64,000 nucleotides of DNA from Synergistota bacterium (GTDB lineage: Bacteria > Synergistota > GBS-1), in assembly GCA_025060595.1 (NCBI GenBank), contig JANXBX010000009.1:4757-68756 (forward strand). The letters are read 5' to 3'. The position numbers and the translations under genes are program-made. How positions within the stretch are numbered: the stretch's first letter is position 1; the number at the start of each line of letters is the position of its first letter. The notes beneath the pieces are model-generated. The model did no database searches. It was not told where the DNA came from and worked only from the letters and a program-made list of their open reading frames with translations. Below are positions 37,918 through 47,578 of this stretch, piece by piece.

Positions 37918-39578
37918 CAGGACGTCACCCTCAAAACTTCCTCAGGAGTAGTGATACCAGCCTTTACCTTTCTTATACCATCTTCTCTAATAGTTATCAT
38001 TCCCTCCTTAATAGCCTGAATCCTTATCTTAGAAGCAGGAGCTCTTTCTATAGTCAAACGTTGAGTTTCTTCGCTTACTAACATTATTTCAAATATTCCA
38101 GTTCTACCTTTATAACCGGTATTTCCACATTCTTCGCATCCCTTACCTAAATAATAGGATACCAAAGATTCAAACTTCTCAGCTATTATAATATTTTTTT
38201 CTCCAACTGCATGAATCTCTTTGCAGCTAGGGCATATTTTTCTAACAAGACGTTGAGCTATAACACCAATTAAGGAAGAAGCAACAAGGTATGGCTCAAT
38301 TCCCATATCTACAAGTCTTGTAATGCTACTTGGAGCATCATTAGTATGGAGTGTAGAAAGAACAAGATGACCAGTCAATGCAGATCTTATAGCTATCTCT
38401 GCTGTTTCTTTATCCCTTATCTCTCCTATCATTATTACATCTGGGTCTTGCCTCAAAACATGCCTAAGTATATTGGAAAAAGTCAATCCTATCTTTTCAT
38501 TAACTTGAACCTGATTTATACCCTCAAGCTGATACTCTACGGGTTCTTCTACAGTAATGATGTTCTTTTCCACAGTGTTCAGTTCCTTTAGCATAGAATA
38601 CAATGTAGTAGTCTTACCACTCCCTGTAGGACCAGTTACAAGTATCATTCCATAAGGTTTAGAAAGCAAACTTTTCACCTTTTCAAGCGCATCTTCCCAA
38701 AAACCCAGTTTTTCCAAACCAATTAAAACATCATCTCGATTAAGGATTCTCATTACTATCTTTTCACCAAAAATGGTGGGAAGGCTTGAAACCCTTAAAT
38801 CTATATCTCTTCCATTATTTGATATGAGCACCCTACCGTCTTGAGGTAACCTTTTTTCAGCTATATTCATGCCAGCCATAACTTTTATTCTAGTAGTTAT
38901 TAAAGGATGAATACCTTTATGAAGGACCATGACTTTCCGCAAAACACCATCAATTCTAAACCTAATAACTATATTATCTTCTTGAGGTTCTATATGAATA
39001 TCACTTGCTCTTTCAAGCAAAGCTTGGGATATAATTCCATTAACTACCTGAATTATAGGAGCAAGCTCATCTTCAGTAACTGTTATATCTGTAGAGGGTT
39101 CTTCTTTAGTTTCTATTTTTTCACGTATCAAAGCATCAACTTTACCCTTCATTCCGTAAAGCTCTTCTATAAGCTGTTTAATCTCACTCCCTGATGCTAC
39201 AGCTACTTCTATATCATATCCAGTTAAAAGGGATAACTCATCTTTAGCTACTACATTCAAAGGATCAGACATAGCGACAAAGAGTTTATTGTTTTTTATC
39301 TCAATAGGGATTAAAACATGTCTTCTTGCAAAGCTTTCAGGAACTAAACTCAAAACTTTAGGGTCTATCTTCTCTTTCCTAATGGAAACAAATGGTATAT
39401 TAAGTTGCTTAGCAATAACAGAAGCAATTTCCTTTTCAGTTAAAATACCCTGCTTCGCTAAAACAACACCAAGCCTCTCTCCTGTCTTTTTCTGCTCTTC
39501 AAGAGCTTTATCTAATTGAGAACGCGTTATAGCTCCTGCTTCTAAAAGCAACTCTCCTAGTCTTTTTCTTTCCTTCAA
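37917..39578 (-). CDS. pilB: Type IV pilus assembly ATPase PilB
   Basis: 553 residues. An MshEN-type N-terminal domain (RLGELLLEAGAITRSQLDKA, and a second half around 55-140) precedes the ATPase with Walker A GPTGSGKTTTLY near residue 315, VEEPVEYQLEG, QDPDVIMIGEIRD and TGHLVLSTLHTND. A zinc motif (CPSCKE with CEECGNTGYKGRTGIFE) closes it. MshEN domains can bind c-di-GMP. It powers pilus extension. Confidence 0.95.
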   Translation of the reverse strand: MKERKRLGELLLEAGAITRSQLDKALEEQKKTGERLGVVLAKQGILTEKEIASVIAKQLNIPFVSIRKEKIDPKVLSLVPESFARRHVLIPIEIKNNKLFVAMSDPLNVVAKDELSLLTGYDIEVAVASGSEIKQLIEELYGMKGKVDALIREKIETKEEPSTDITVTEDELAPIIQVVNGIISQALLERASDIHIEPQEDNIVIRFRIDGVLRKVMVLHKGIHPLITTRIKVMAGMNIAEKRLPQDGRVLISNNGRDIDLRVSSLPTIFGEKIVMRILNRDDVLIGLEKLGFWEDALEKVKSLLSKPYGMILVTGPTGSGKTTTLYSMLKELNTVEKNIITVEEPVEYQLEGINQVQVNEKIGLTFSNILRHVLRQDPDVIMIGEIRDKETAEIAIRSALTGHLVLSTLHTNDAPSSITRLVDMGIEPYLVASSLIGVIAQRLVRKICPSCKEIHAVGEKNIIIAEKFESLVSYYLGKGCEECGNTGYKGRTGIFEIMLVSEETQRLTIERAPASKIRIQAIKEGMITIREDGIRKVKAGITTPEEVLRVTS

Positions 39579-39588
39579 GGATAAACAC

Positions 39589-41541
39589 CTAATCCTTTAA
39601 TATTCTCGGGGTTACAATAAGAACAACTTCCTCTCTTGTGCGAGAATGTGTTTCGCTTCTGAAGAACATACCTATAAATGGTATATCCCCAAGCAAGGGA
39701 ACTTTAAAGAGATTCTTTATATCCTCTTCTGTTATTAAACCTCCAATTATGATAGGCTGTCCATCTTTGACCCTCAGTTTTGTCGTAACTTTCCTATGTC
39801 CGATTTCTGGGATTCTTTGACCAGCATATTCTACCCACCTTGTTATTATACTCACATCTATATCTATATCAAGGGTTATTTTATCATCTTCACCAATGTA
39901 AGGCGTAATAATAAGCTGTGGTCCATAAGTTATTGTTTCCCACTTTTGAGTTATCGTTCTCTCTCCATTCTGTATCTCCTCCACTCTGCTATAGTATTTA
40001 TAATCTCTCGTTAAGTTAATTACTGCCTTTAAACCACTTAAAGTGGCCACACTTGGGCTTGCTAAAACCTTCGCCTTACCAGAAGAAATCCAGGCATTTA
40101 TAGTAGCATCAAAAGCAGCAGACGCTGCCATATCGCTACTGTAGCTTATAGTTATCTGAGAAGAAGGATCCACACTTATGTTATAAAACTTTCCTTTAGA
40201 AATATTAGACAGAACAACGCCAAGGCTTTTACCGCTTTCTAGGGAAACTCCCACAAGTTTTGCCTCAACCATTACCTGAGGGACTTCCCTGTCTAATAGC
40301 TTAATCGTATCCTCAACCTTTTTAATGTCTGCTTGGGATCCTTGAACTATAAGTGCGTTCATTCTTGAGTCAATTACAATATTTTCTACACCAGTTATAG
40401 AAGAAACAGTTTTTGCTATATCTGAAGCTATAGCGTTCGAGAGTAAAAAAACTTTTGTATCTTTTTTATCAAATAATTCTCGAAGTCTCTCTTCTTTTGC
40501 AACAATAAGCGTATTACCAAGATTTCTATAACTTAATCCTGAGATTTTAAGCACCCAATCGAAAGCTTGCGCAAAAGGAATATCTTTAAAGCTAACCGTA
40601 ATTTTTCCTGATACTTCCTGATCAAGAATTATATTTATTTCCACAGCTTTAGCAAGCGCTCTAAAAATATCTCTTATATCTGCATCTCTAAACTCTAAAC
40701 TTACCTTCCTTGAAGCCCATCCTTCGGTTGAATAAGATTCAGTTTTCCTTTCTTTAGGTACAACTTCTTCTTTAGCTTTCGGGAAAAAGTTAATTACAAG
40801 TTCCCTTCCTGAAAAGAAGTTTTCAAGTTTGTAGTTAACTTTCTCAGCTTCAAGACTGACTATTAGCCTAGCTATATGAGGAGTAAATTGCTCTAGGCTA
40901 AAACCTGAGACACCAAAAGCATTTAAAGTCTGACTAAAGCTAGCATCTCTAAAGACAAAACCTTGAAAATCTAATATCATTCGATCTTCTCCTCTATCTC
41001 CTTTTATCCAGTTAATTCTTGGATTCAAGGGTGCCTCACCCTTAACCACAATTTTCAAACCATTTTCCATTATGCTAGCTTTTACGTCTTCTATACTAAA
41101 AATCTTGGCATCTATGGACGTAATTCTTTCTCTGGGTGTGGAAGGATAAAAGTAATATACCAATACTTTTCCATTTTCACTTTCGCTAGCCCGATAAGGA
41201 AGCCTTGTTGAAGAAAACTCAACTACTATACGTGCTTCCCTTTTAGTGTATTGTCCACCTCTAACCTCCCAAACATCGCTTCTCCTTAACGGGAGCTTAC
41301 GTAAGGTAGCCCTATAGTTAAAACTTTCGAAGGATATTACCATTCTCTCTCTATCGCCAGGAAGCCAAATTATATCTGGTTTGGCGGGGTGACTTAAATA
41401 TATAACAAGCTTTACCCACTCTACTGTTGGGTATACTTCTACCTTTTCTATCCTTTTAGTAGCAGCGATAGCTTCTCTTGAGAAAATAAACAATAAAAAT
41501 AAAGCCATACCCACACTACTCATAACTTTAAATAGTTTCAT
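39589..41541 (-). CDS. pilQ: Type IV pilus secretin PilQ
   Basis: About 650 residues from the ATG at 41541 (GAGGAG 5 bp upstream). A signal peptide occupies the first 26 residues (ending near REAIAAT). Two AMIN-like segments follow (about 30-130 and 150-250), then a secretin N-terminal domain (FRDADIRDIFRALAKA near 290), an N1 domain with VQGSQADIKKVEDTI, and the secretin barrel ending in GGLITEEDIKNLFKVP and VPLLGDIPFIGMFFR. A secretin implies an outer membrane. Confidence 0.94.
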   Translation of the reverse strand: MKLFKVMSSVGMALFLLFIFSREAIAATKRIEKVEVYPTVEWVKLVIYLSHPAKPDIIWLPGDRERMVISFESFNYRATLRKLPLRRSDVWEVRGGQYTKREARIVVEFSSTRLPYRASESENGKVLVYYFYPSTPRERITSIDAKIFSIEDVKASIMENGLKIVVKGEAPLNPRINWIKGDRGEDRMILDFQGFVFRDASFSQTLNAFGVSGFSLEQFTPHIARLIVSLEAEKVNYKLENFFSGRELVINFFPKAKEEVVPKERKTESYSTEGWASRKVSLEFRDADIRDIFRALAKAVEINIILDQEVSGKITVSFKDIPFAQAFDWVLKISGLSYRNLGNTLIVAKEERLRELFDKKDTKVFLLSNAIASDIAKTVSSITGVENIVIDSRMNALIVQGSQADIKKVEDTIKLLDREVPQVMVEAKLVGVSLESGKSLGVVLSNISKGKFYNISVDPSSQITISYSSDMAASAAFDATINAWISSGKAKVLASPSVATLSGLKAVINLTRDYKYYSRVEEIQNGERTITQKWETITYGPQLIITPYIGEDDKITLDIDIDVSIITRWVEYAGQRIPEIGHRKVTTKLRVKDGQPIIIGGLITEEDIKNLFKVPLLGDIPFIGMFFRSETHSRTREEVVLIVTPRILKD

Positions 41542-41549
41542 ATTACTCC

Positions 41550-42077
41550 TCACCTCGATTCTTCAAACTCAAGAAACTTCAGCTGATTCTTCCAACTTAT
41601 AACGACTTTACCCTTCTCTATTTTAATTACTTTAACATCACCCCTTTTCTCTCCTTGAGCGAGCACTACTCCTTTTTCGTCTCCTATTTGCAAGACAGCT
41701 ATTTTTTTCGATCCTACATCTACTATTCCTTCGAGCCTAATAGGAGGAGGAATTTCAACAACTAATCCAGACTGAGGATTAACCTTAACTTCTAACTTAT
41801 TTGTTGAAAAGTCCGTTACTAAAAGAAAAGGATCTTTAAGCTCCAAACTTTCAGGTTTGATACTCTTTAAATAATCTTCGCTTTTAGGAAACTCACGAAG
41901 CGTCTCAATCAAAGCATCTATATCCTTTTCAGCTAAAACAGTGACTCTTTCCGCACTAATACTAGCATGAGGCATAGAAGAAGGAGAAAATATATCCTCT
42001 AAGAATCCAGAATAGTAAAGATATGCACTTCCAAAAGCAAGGGATGCAATAAAAGCCCACAAAAACCCTTTTCTCAT
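41550..42077 (-). CDS. pilP: PilP-like type IV pilus protein
   Basis: 175 residues with one N-terminal membrane helix (about 5-22), a disordered stretch, and a C-terminal beta domain with RLEGIVDVGSKKIAVLQIGDE and VVLAQGEKRG, the PilP/GspC homology region. PilP links the PilN/PilO complex to the PilQ secretin. It is encoded directly before pilQ, as usual. Confidence 0.85.
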   Translation of the reverse strand: MRKGFLWAFIASLAFGSAYLYYSGFLEDIFSPSSMPHASISAERVTVLAEKDIDALIETLREFPKSEDYLKSIKPESLELKDPFLLVTDFSTNKLEVKVNPQSGLVVEIPPPIRLEGIVDVGSKKIAVLQIGDEKGVVLAQGEKRGDVKVIKIEKGKVVISWKNQLKFLEFEESR

Positions 42078-42081
42078 ACTT

Positions 42082-42624
42082 TTATCTCTCCAATACTAGA
42101 AAATCTATGTCCATTTTTAAGGTAAGACTATCCTGAGCAACGCTAAGATTAAAGCCCTTGACTCCTATTAGAAAAGGAGAAACCAAAACTTTATTAAGAA
42201 AATCCATTATTGATAAAAAATTTCCACTAAGTTTAATATTAAAAGCAGATATCTTTTCCTTTTCTCTTCTAAAAGTTAACTTTTCCAATTCTAAACCGCT
42301 GTTTCTTGCTGAACTTCCCAAAAGTATAGCTACATTATTTACATCTTCAGATTTTGGCAGGAAAGCTTTATAGGTTTCTACAATTCCTATCAACTGATAG
42401 AGCTTTTCCTTAACATCCTTGGATTTTATAACCTGGCTCTCGAGAATACTTATTTCCTTTGAAAGTTTTTGATCCTTTTCCATCAAATCTGTTAACATAC
42501 TATTGAATTTTACAGTTACAGTTAAATGAAAAATAATAAGGAGAATAAGACCTAATCCCCAAAAAAACCAAAAGTCTTTTTTCTTAAATCTCTCACTTAG
42601 AACATTTCTTAAGTAGACAAACAT
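42082..42624 (-). CDS. pilO: PilO-like type IV pilus assembly protein
   Basis: 180 residues: a short cytosolic N-terminus, one membrane helix at about 18-38, a coiled coil (about 45-75) and a ferredoxin-like C-terminal domain. FLPKSEDVNNVAILLGSSARNSGLELEKL is interrupted here as FLPKSEDVNNVAILLG near 95, a typical PilO segment. It pairs with PilN in the periplasmic alignment complex. Identification rests on architecture and position. Confidence 0.85.
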   Translation of the reverse strand: MFVYLRNVLSERFKKKDFWFFWGLGLILLIIFHLTVTVKFNSMLTDLMEKDQKLSKEISILESQVIKSKDVKEKLYQLIGIVETYKAFLPKSEDVNNVAILLGSSARNSGLELEKLTFRREKEKISAFNIKLSGNFLSIMDFLNKVLVSPFLIGVKGFNLSVAQDSLTLKMDIDFLVLER

Positions 42625-42625
42625 C

Positions 42626-43174
42626 CTACCACCAGCTCTTTAATTTGCATATAAAATTAAAGGGCAACTCACCGCCCTTTTCCCCCTCAAAGCTAGGAAG
42701 AGAAACCTCTTGAATTATTTTCATATTTTTAATAACATTTAAAAGCTCAGCTATAGCCTTTGGAGATGTTGCAAGACCATAGATCCTTAACTCCCTCTCC
42801 TTAAAACTTTCGATCTTATCCAATTTAACCCCATCAGGAAAGTTAGAAGAAAGAGATAATAAAAATTCATAAATAGGTAAAAGTTCAGAAGTAAATGATT
42901 TTAATTGCTTAACAAAACTTTCAGCCTCTTTATATGCGTTGAGGGGATTTTCTCGTTGAAGTTGACTAACTAAGGCATTAAATGTCTTTTCTTTATCTTT
43001 AACAAGCTCACTAAAATAATTATATTGGTAGTAAAGCCATAAAGCAAAAAAAACAGACATAACCCACGCAAGAACAAGGGATATACGCATTAGCGAAAAA
43101 AATAGCTTCTTTCGTCTAAGATTCTTAACCTCTTTGGGCAATAGATTAGGTTTAAATTTTAAAAACTCTTTCAT
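42626..43174 (-). CDS. pilN: PilN-like type IV pilus assembly protein
   Basis: 182 residues. The PilN cytosolic tail KFKPNLLPKEVKNLRR (NLLP motif that binds PilM) is near the start, then one membrane helix (about 28-50), a coiled coil and a C-terminal domain with VKLDKIESFKERELRIYG and ATSPKAIAELLNVIK. It connects cytosolic PilM to PilO. Identification is firm from the NLLP tail and context. Confidence 0.9.
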   Translation of the reverse strand: MKEFLKFKPNLLPKEVKNLRRKKLFFSLMRISLVLAWVMSVFFALWLYYQYNYFSELVKDKEKTFNALVSQLQRENPLNAYKEAESFVKQLKSFTSELLPIYEFLLSLSSNFPDGVKLDKIESFKERELRIYGLATSPKAIAELLNVIKNMKIIQEVSLPSFEGEKGGELPFNFICKLKSWW

Positions 43175-43177
43175 TAA

Positions 43178-44176
43178 TTAATATACCCCCCTTAAAGCTA
43201 AACCTATAGCAAGTCCAAGCCTGTTCCTGAAAACATGAATTTCTTCTGTTTCTTTTTTTAAGTGAATACCCTTTAAAGGATTAATTTTTTTAACTGGAAT
43301 ACCTAATTGGTCTTCTAAAAAAGTTTCCAACCCTTTTAGGGAGCTAACACCTCCAGTTATATAAACACTGCGTACCACATTCTCCTTAAATTGTCCTATT
43401 ATATAGTCGAAGCAATGCATAATTTCACCAATAAGATCGGCTAATATATCTTCAATATAAGGCTTAAGATCTATAATACTCTTGCCTTTCTTTAACTCCT
43501 CGGCTTTATTAAAATCAAGGTTGAGCGAAGCTGAAAGCGCAGATGTAATAGCATTACCCCCTGTTGGTAAAGATCTAAATAGAATAGGACGCATTTCATG
43601 TAATACAGCAATATCTACTGTGCCAGCACCAATATCAATCAACATAAAGCTTTCTTTCTCTTCAACAAGTTCATCAACTCTGAGGATAGGCAAAAGGCTC
43701 GCTTCAATAGCCTCAATTTCAATCCCTATATTCTTGAAAACATTGTATATTCCCTCTACAATAGACTGCTTTGTAGCAACTACTAATATTTCTAACTTTT
43801 CTCCTTCTTCATCAAAAACACTACGCAAAACATAAGAATCATAAACTGCTTCATCTAGGCTAAAGGGTAAATTTCTCCCTATTTCCCAGTCCAAAAATTT
43901 TTTAAGTTCCCTATTTTCAACTTTGGGTATATTTATTAACCTTATTATAACATCCCTGCCACCTATACAAGTCACTACTTTTCCTCTCTTAAAATCAAGT
44001 CTTTCAAACATACTACTTAAAGCCTTTGAAACTGCACCATAGTCCTTTATAAGACCAGCAGCAATAACCCCTAATGGAATAGATTTAAAACCCCATTCCT
44101 CCAGGACCCTCCCCTTCAACTTAACAAATTTGATTCCACTCGTTCCTATATCGATACCTATCCAGGCTCTACTCAT
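43178..44176 (-). CDS. pilM: Type IV pilus actin-like protein PilM
   Basis: 332 residues from the ATG at 44176; a TTG at 44200 would add eight residues. The actin-like ATPase fold shows WIGIDIGTSGIKFVKL, LIDIGAGTVDIAVL near 190 and ITGGVSSLKGLE near 275. PilM forms a cytosolic ring that binds the PilN tail. It follows the ComFB gene by 17 bp. Confidence 0.92.
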   Translation of the reverse strand: MSRAWIGIDIGTSGIKFVKLKGRVLEEWGFKSIPLGVIAAGLIKDYGAVSKALSSMFERLDFKRGKVVTCIGGRDVIIRLINIPKVENRELKKFLDWEIGRNLPFSLDEAVYDSYVLRSVFDEEGEKLEILVVATKQSIVEGIYNVFKNIGIEIEAIEASLLPILRVDELVEEKESFMLIDIGAGTVDIAVLHEMRPILFRSLPTGGNAITSALSASLNLDFNKAEELKKGKSIIDLKPYIEDILADLIGEIMHCFDYIIGQFKENVVRSVYITGGVSSLKGLETFLEDQLGIPVKKINPLKGIHLKKETEEIHVFRNRLGLAIGLALRGVY

Positions 44177-44193
44177 TAACTTATATGCCCCCA

Positions 44194-44478
44194 CTAACAA
44201 GAGTGATCCGGTCTCCTTGAAACAACTTGAATAGCATCCAAAACGGCTTCTAAAACATCAACCTGGAACTGAGCCTCTATTTCCCTGAGCTTCAAAAAGA
44301 TATAGCCTCTGTCTGTAACCATATACTTGGGAGGAAGTCTATTTAAAGCATAGGCCATCATATCTGCGATACATTTATCACACTTACACACATCTTCTCT
44401 ATCCTTTAAAAGTTTAACTAGCGTTTCTCTAACAACTTTCTCCATATAATTTCTTGGCATTTTTTCTTCTGGTATCAT
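44194..44478 (-). CDS. ComFB-family protein
   Basis: 94 residues. A CKCDKC motif followed by IADMMAYALNRLPPKYMVTDRG and a C-terminal helix match the late-competence ComFB family. Members have been described as cyclic-dinucleotide receptors that affect type IV pilus function and competence in cyanobacteria. Here it sits inside the pilus operon between the large pilin and pilM, which supports a regulatory role in pilus function. The start has GGGGTGA 7 bp upstream. Confidence 0.86.
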   Translation of the reverse strand: MIPEEKMPRNYMEKVVRETLVKLLKDREDVCKCDKCIADMMAYALNRLPPKYMVTDRGYIFLKLREIEAQFQVDVLEAVLDAIQVVSRRPDHSC

Positions 44479-44491
44479 TTAAAAATCACCC

Positions 44492-47400
44492 CTACCTTGG
44501 GCTAATTGGGAGATTAGCCCAGTCTATGCCTCTATAAGAACCAGTATTAGCATTTCCCACGTTATTCCACCAATAACAAGGCGAATCATGAGGAAAGCAA
44601 ACCCAGCCATGATTATTACCAGGATTGGAGCTTATATTGCTCGAATCTACATTACTAGGATCGTAATTTAAGCTACCTGAAAGATAAGAGTTACATCCGT
44701 AGAGTCGCCCTGCCCATTTTATACCTGTAATCCTATGCCTTAAGCTACTAACATGGTCAATCACAGTCCCCCCTGCAGGTATATAAAGACCGAAATTTCC
44801 CTTAGCCAACCAATTACTTCCCTCTAAATAGCTACCATTAATATGGATATTTTTTACAAGTCCGCTTCCAGAACTTACATAAACACCATATTCCCAAGAA
44901 CTGTTATTACTCTTCAACCTTAAAAACAAGTCTTTAAAGACAAAATCTCCTTTAGATAGGGAAATTACAGCCTTTTCGGAAAAGATTCCGCTAACCTCAA
45001 GACCTAAACCATATAAGAGAAAGCCTCTTTCTGATATAGAGATCTGAAAAGGTATATCAACTTTTGTATAGTAAGGTCCCCACATTCCTAAAATTCCTAA
45101 TCCAATTTTCGATACCGATAAATTGGAACTAAGAGAGTAAGAACCCTTTCCTAAAATCAGTGTCTCCCCTTCAAGAAGGTTAATCAAGACAAAATTCAAA
45201 TCACTTCCACTAATTCTTTCAATTTGGTTCTCAAGCCTTAACGAGATATTGTTTTCTCCATAAAATACCCTAATATAAGGATATAAATCCATCCTTAAAC
45301 CCATATCACCCCCATCAAAGTTTCCCTCAAGGTAGCTATTAGAACCAGAGAAGACAAGTCTATAAGAAAGAGGGTTAAATAAAGCCTTTATAACCTTTCC
45401 GTTTCCATCGGGGAAAAAGTTTTCCTCTTCGTAAGAGGAAACACTATCATTATGAGCACCAGAGAAATTTTCTCCCCAAAAGAGGTTCCCTTTTATGTTA
45501 ATATTTCCACTATATTGAAGCCCAGATGTATTAAGAAAGCTTCTATCGTAAAAATTGGGAACACCAGAAAGGTCAGCTACTACTCTCCTGTACTCATGAT
45601 CAAATACATTATTGCAAATATTAACAGCTAAACAGTTTTCGATCTTTATATCTATAAGTCTTCCCATACCTCCGTAAATCCTCTTAAAAATACAATCTGC
45701 TATATCTAAAGATGAAACACCAGATAATTTCATAAATACTTTCTCTCCTTGGTCACTTTTACCTCCGCTTAAACCAAAGTAAAAACCATATATGCTAATT
45801 TCGGAAGCGTTATTAAAACTTAAGACTCCCTTTGTTGAAGAAACTGCTTGCCAAACTTCAGGTAAAAAGGTAAATAAAGGTGTAAAAAGCGGTCCCCATG
45901 CAGAAATCATTATGAAACTACCTATGTTATTAAACTCATACCCCTGAGTTATATACCAGAAACCTCTGCCAAAAAGGAGAAGAGCAGAACCAAAGGATGT
46001 AGAGGAATAGTAACTTTTGAGAGCCATAAAGGCACTATCAGCACTGTAAAATTTTTCATACCTATAGGTGTCTCCCATCTTATAAACCAAGATTATCTCT
46101 CCTCCTTTAGGAACAGGCAACATCCTTTTCCAGTAGTATGATGTTAGGCCTATGTTTCTACTTTCAAGTACAGAATCTTTTTGAGGAATATAACCATCCC
46201 AATGCCTGAACCACTCTATATTTTTATAGAAACCTGCGGAAAAACTATAAAACTCCTTAAACTTGGGATCTTCCTCTACCGTATTCACTAATGTAACAAG
46301 TCCTGAAGTTTTATGCATATTTCTCCAAAAAAGTGAATTTTCAACAATAAGAAAACCGTTGGAAACTCCGTTAACTATAGCAGTATTATGATTAAGAAAA
46401 ACACTACTGTTGATCCTCCCATTAAAGGCAGCATCTTTATCAGAAACTTTCAAGATACTTACAGCATAACTTGTAGAACCGGTTTTATAATCAAGAAAAT
46501 TCCCAGCATCAAATATTGAATTTGAAATCTCAAGTTCTGATAACCCCTTGCTTCTTAGGATAACCTTAACGCTAGAAAGAGAGCTTCCCATATAAGCTAC
46601 AAGATCCCTATTTTTAACGATACAATTTTGCAAAACTAAGCGCGTATTGATATCATCAACTAAAACTGCAGAAATATCCTTATTCCGATGAACTTCCTTT
46701 TCAAGGTTTATTCTTTCTAAAGGAGGAGAAAGCCATATATCTCTGATAGTAAGCTCTGCACCGTTTCTGATTCGTATAGTAGACCAATAGTTAGCATCGG
46801 TAATTTGCGAAGAAGCTTTGTAAGGAATTATCCCTACCACTTTAACCCATTGAGGTCCCCATCCTTTAGCAGACCTTAAAATTATGCTTTTATTTCCTTC
46901 AACGTCAATACCATAACAATAATCCCCAGCCCTCTTCATTGGGACCACATAGACGCCAGGACCAAGAACTATTTCATAATCCTTTCCTCCTCCAACAAGT
47001 GTAAAAGCACGTTCTAAAGCTTGTCCACCACGATATCCATCATCAGAAAGCCTTTTCCAGATTTCTCCCCTCTTTATTATTAAAACCTCTCCAATACCTA
47101 CGCTAGCCTCTACACCAATTCCCTCGCCCTGAGGGATAGATGTTTTAGTAAGCTTCAGAGCAAGTGGAAAACGAGAAGCAACTTTCTCCCCTTCCTTTAA
47201 TACCCCCTCTACGTAAAAATAAACTTCGTTTCCTTGCTCACAAATTTTAAAGTTTTCTACACGGAATGCCAACAATCCATCTAAAAAAAGATTATGATCT
47301 GGAAGATATGGCTGAGTCCATGAAACAAGGAGAGATCTCGCTTCACTCCCGTAAAACCACTTCGGGTTAGAAAGGGAAAAAGAAGGATTTTCTAACCTAT

Positions 47401-47578
47401 ATTTAGAGACGGCCTCATTTATACCTGCCTCAGCAGCAAAAAAACTCTGACTTCCTCTTACCTCAGCTCTCGAAACAGCTTGCTGAGAGGAATACAAAAA
47501 AGCAAACCCTCCACCTATAACAGCTAAAACAGTTAGTATAACTAACGACAAAGCTATAGAACTAACCCCTTTTCTCAT
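44492..47578 (-). CDS. Giant PilX-like minor pilin with triplicated beta-helix domain
   Basis: 1028 residues. The N-terminus MRKGVSSIALSLVILTVLAV is a prepilin-like leader (cleavage after Gly4 expected) and hydrophobic helix; SFFAAEAGINEAV (46-58) is the PilX-type motif, and the Glu5 of major pilins is absent. The rest is beta-rich and asparagine/serine-rich, with right-handed beta-helix character. Three modules (about 165-480, 495-765, 765-985) each have a glycine-rich G-x-G-x-Y/F-W-Y strand followed by a WGP motif at 240-242, 561-563 and 833-835. It may sit at the pilus tip as an adhesin; the ligand is unknown. Confidence 0.85.
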   Translation of the reverse strand: MRKGVSSIALSLVILTVLAVIGGGFAFLYSSQQAVSRAEVRGSQSFFAAEAGINEAVSKYRLENPSFSLSNPKWFYGSEARSLLVSWTQPYLPDHNLFLDGLLAFRVENFKICEQGNEVYFYVEGVLKEGEKVASRFPLALKLTKTSIPQGEGIGVEASVGIGEVLIIKRGEIWKRLSDDGYRGGQALERAFTLVGGGKDYEIVLGPGVYVVPMKRAGDYCYGIDVEGNKSIILRSAKGWGPQWVKVVGIIPYKASSQITDANYWSTIRIRNGAELTIRDIWLSPPLERINLEKEVHRNKDISAVLVDDINTRLVLQNCIVKNRDLVAYMGSSLSSVKVILRSKGLSELEISNSIFDAGNFLDYKTGSTSYAVSILKVSDKDAAFNGRINSSVFLNHNTAIVNGVSNGFLIVENSLFWRNMHKTSGLVTLVNTVEEDPKFKEFYSFSAGFYKNIEWFRHWDGYIPQKDSVLESRNIGLTSYYWKRMLPVPKGGEIILVYKMGDTYRYEKFYSADSAFMALKSYYSSTSFGSALLLFGRGFWYITQGYEFNNIGSFIMISAWGPLFTPLFTFLPEVWQAVSSTKGVLSFNNASEISIYGFYFGLSGGKSDQGEKVFMKLSGVSSLDIADCIFKRIYGGMGRLIDIKIENCLAVNICNNVFDHEYRRVVADLSGVPNFYDRSFLNTSGLQYSGNINIKGNLFWGENFSGAHNDSVSSYEEENFFPDGNGKVIKALFNPLSYRLVFSGSNSYLEGNFDGGDMGLRMDLYPYIRVFYGENNISLRLENQIERISGSDLNFVLINLLEGETLILGKGSYSLSSNLSVSKIGLGILGMWGPYYTKVDIPFQISISERGFLLYGLGLEVSGIFSEKAVISLSKGDFVFKDLFLRLKSNNSSWEYGVYVSSGSGLVKNIHINGSYLEGSNWLAKGNFGLYIPAGGTVIDHVSSLRHRITGIKWAGRLYGCNSYLSGSLNYDPSNVDSSNISSNPGNNHGWVCFPHDSPCYWWNNVGNANTGSYRGIDWANLPISPR

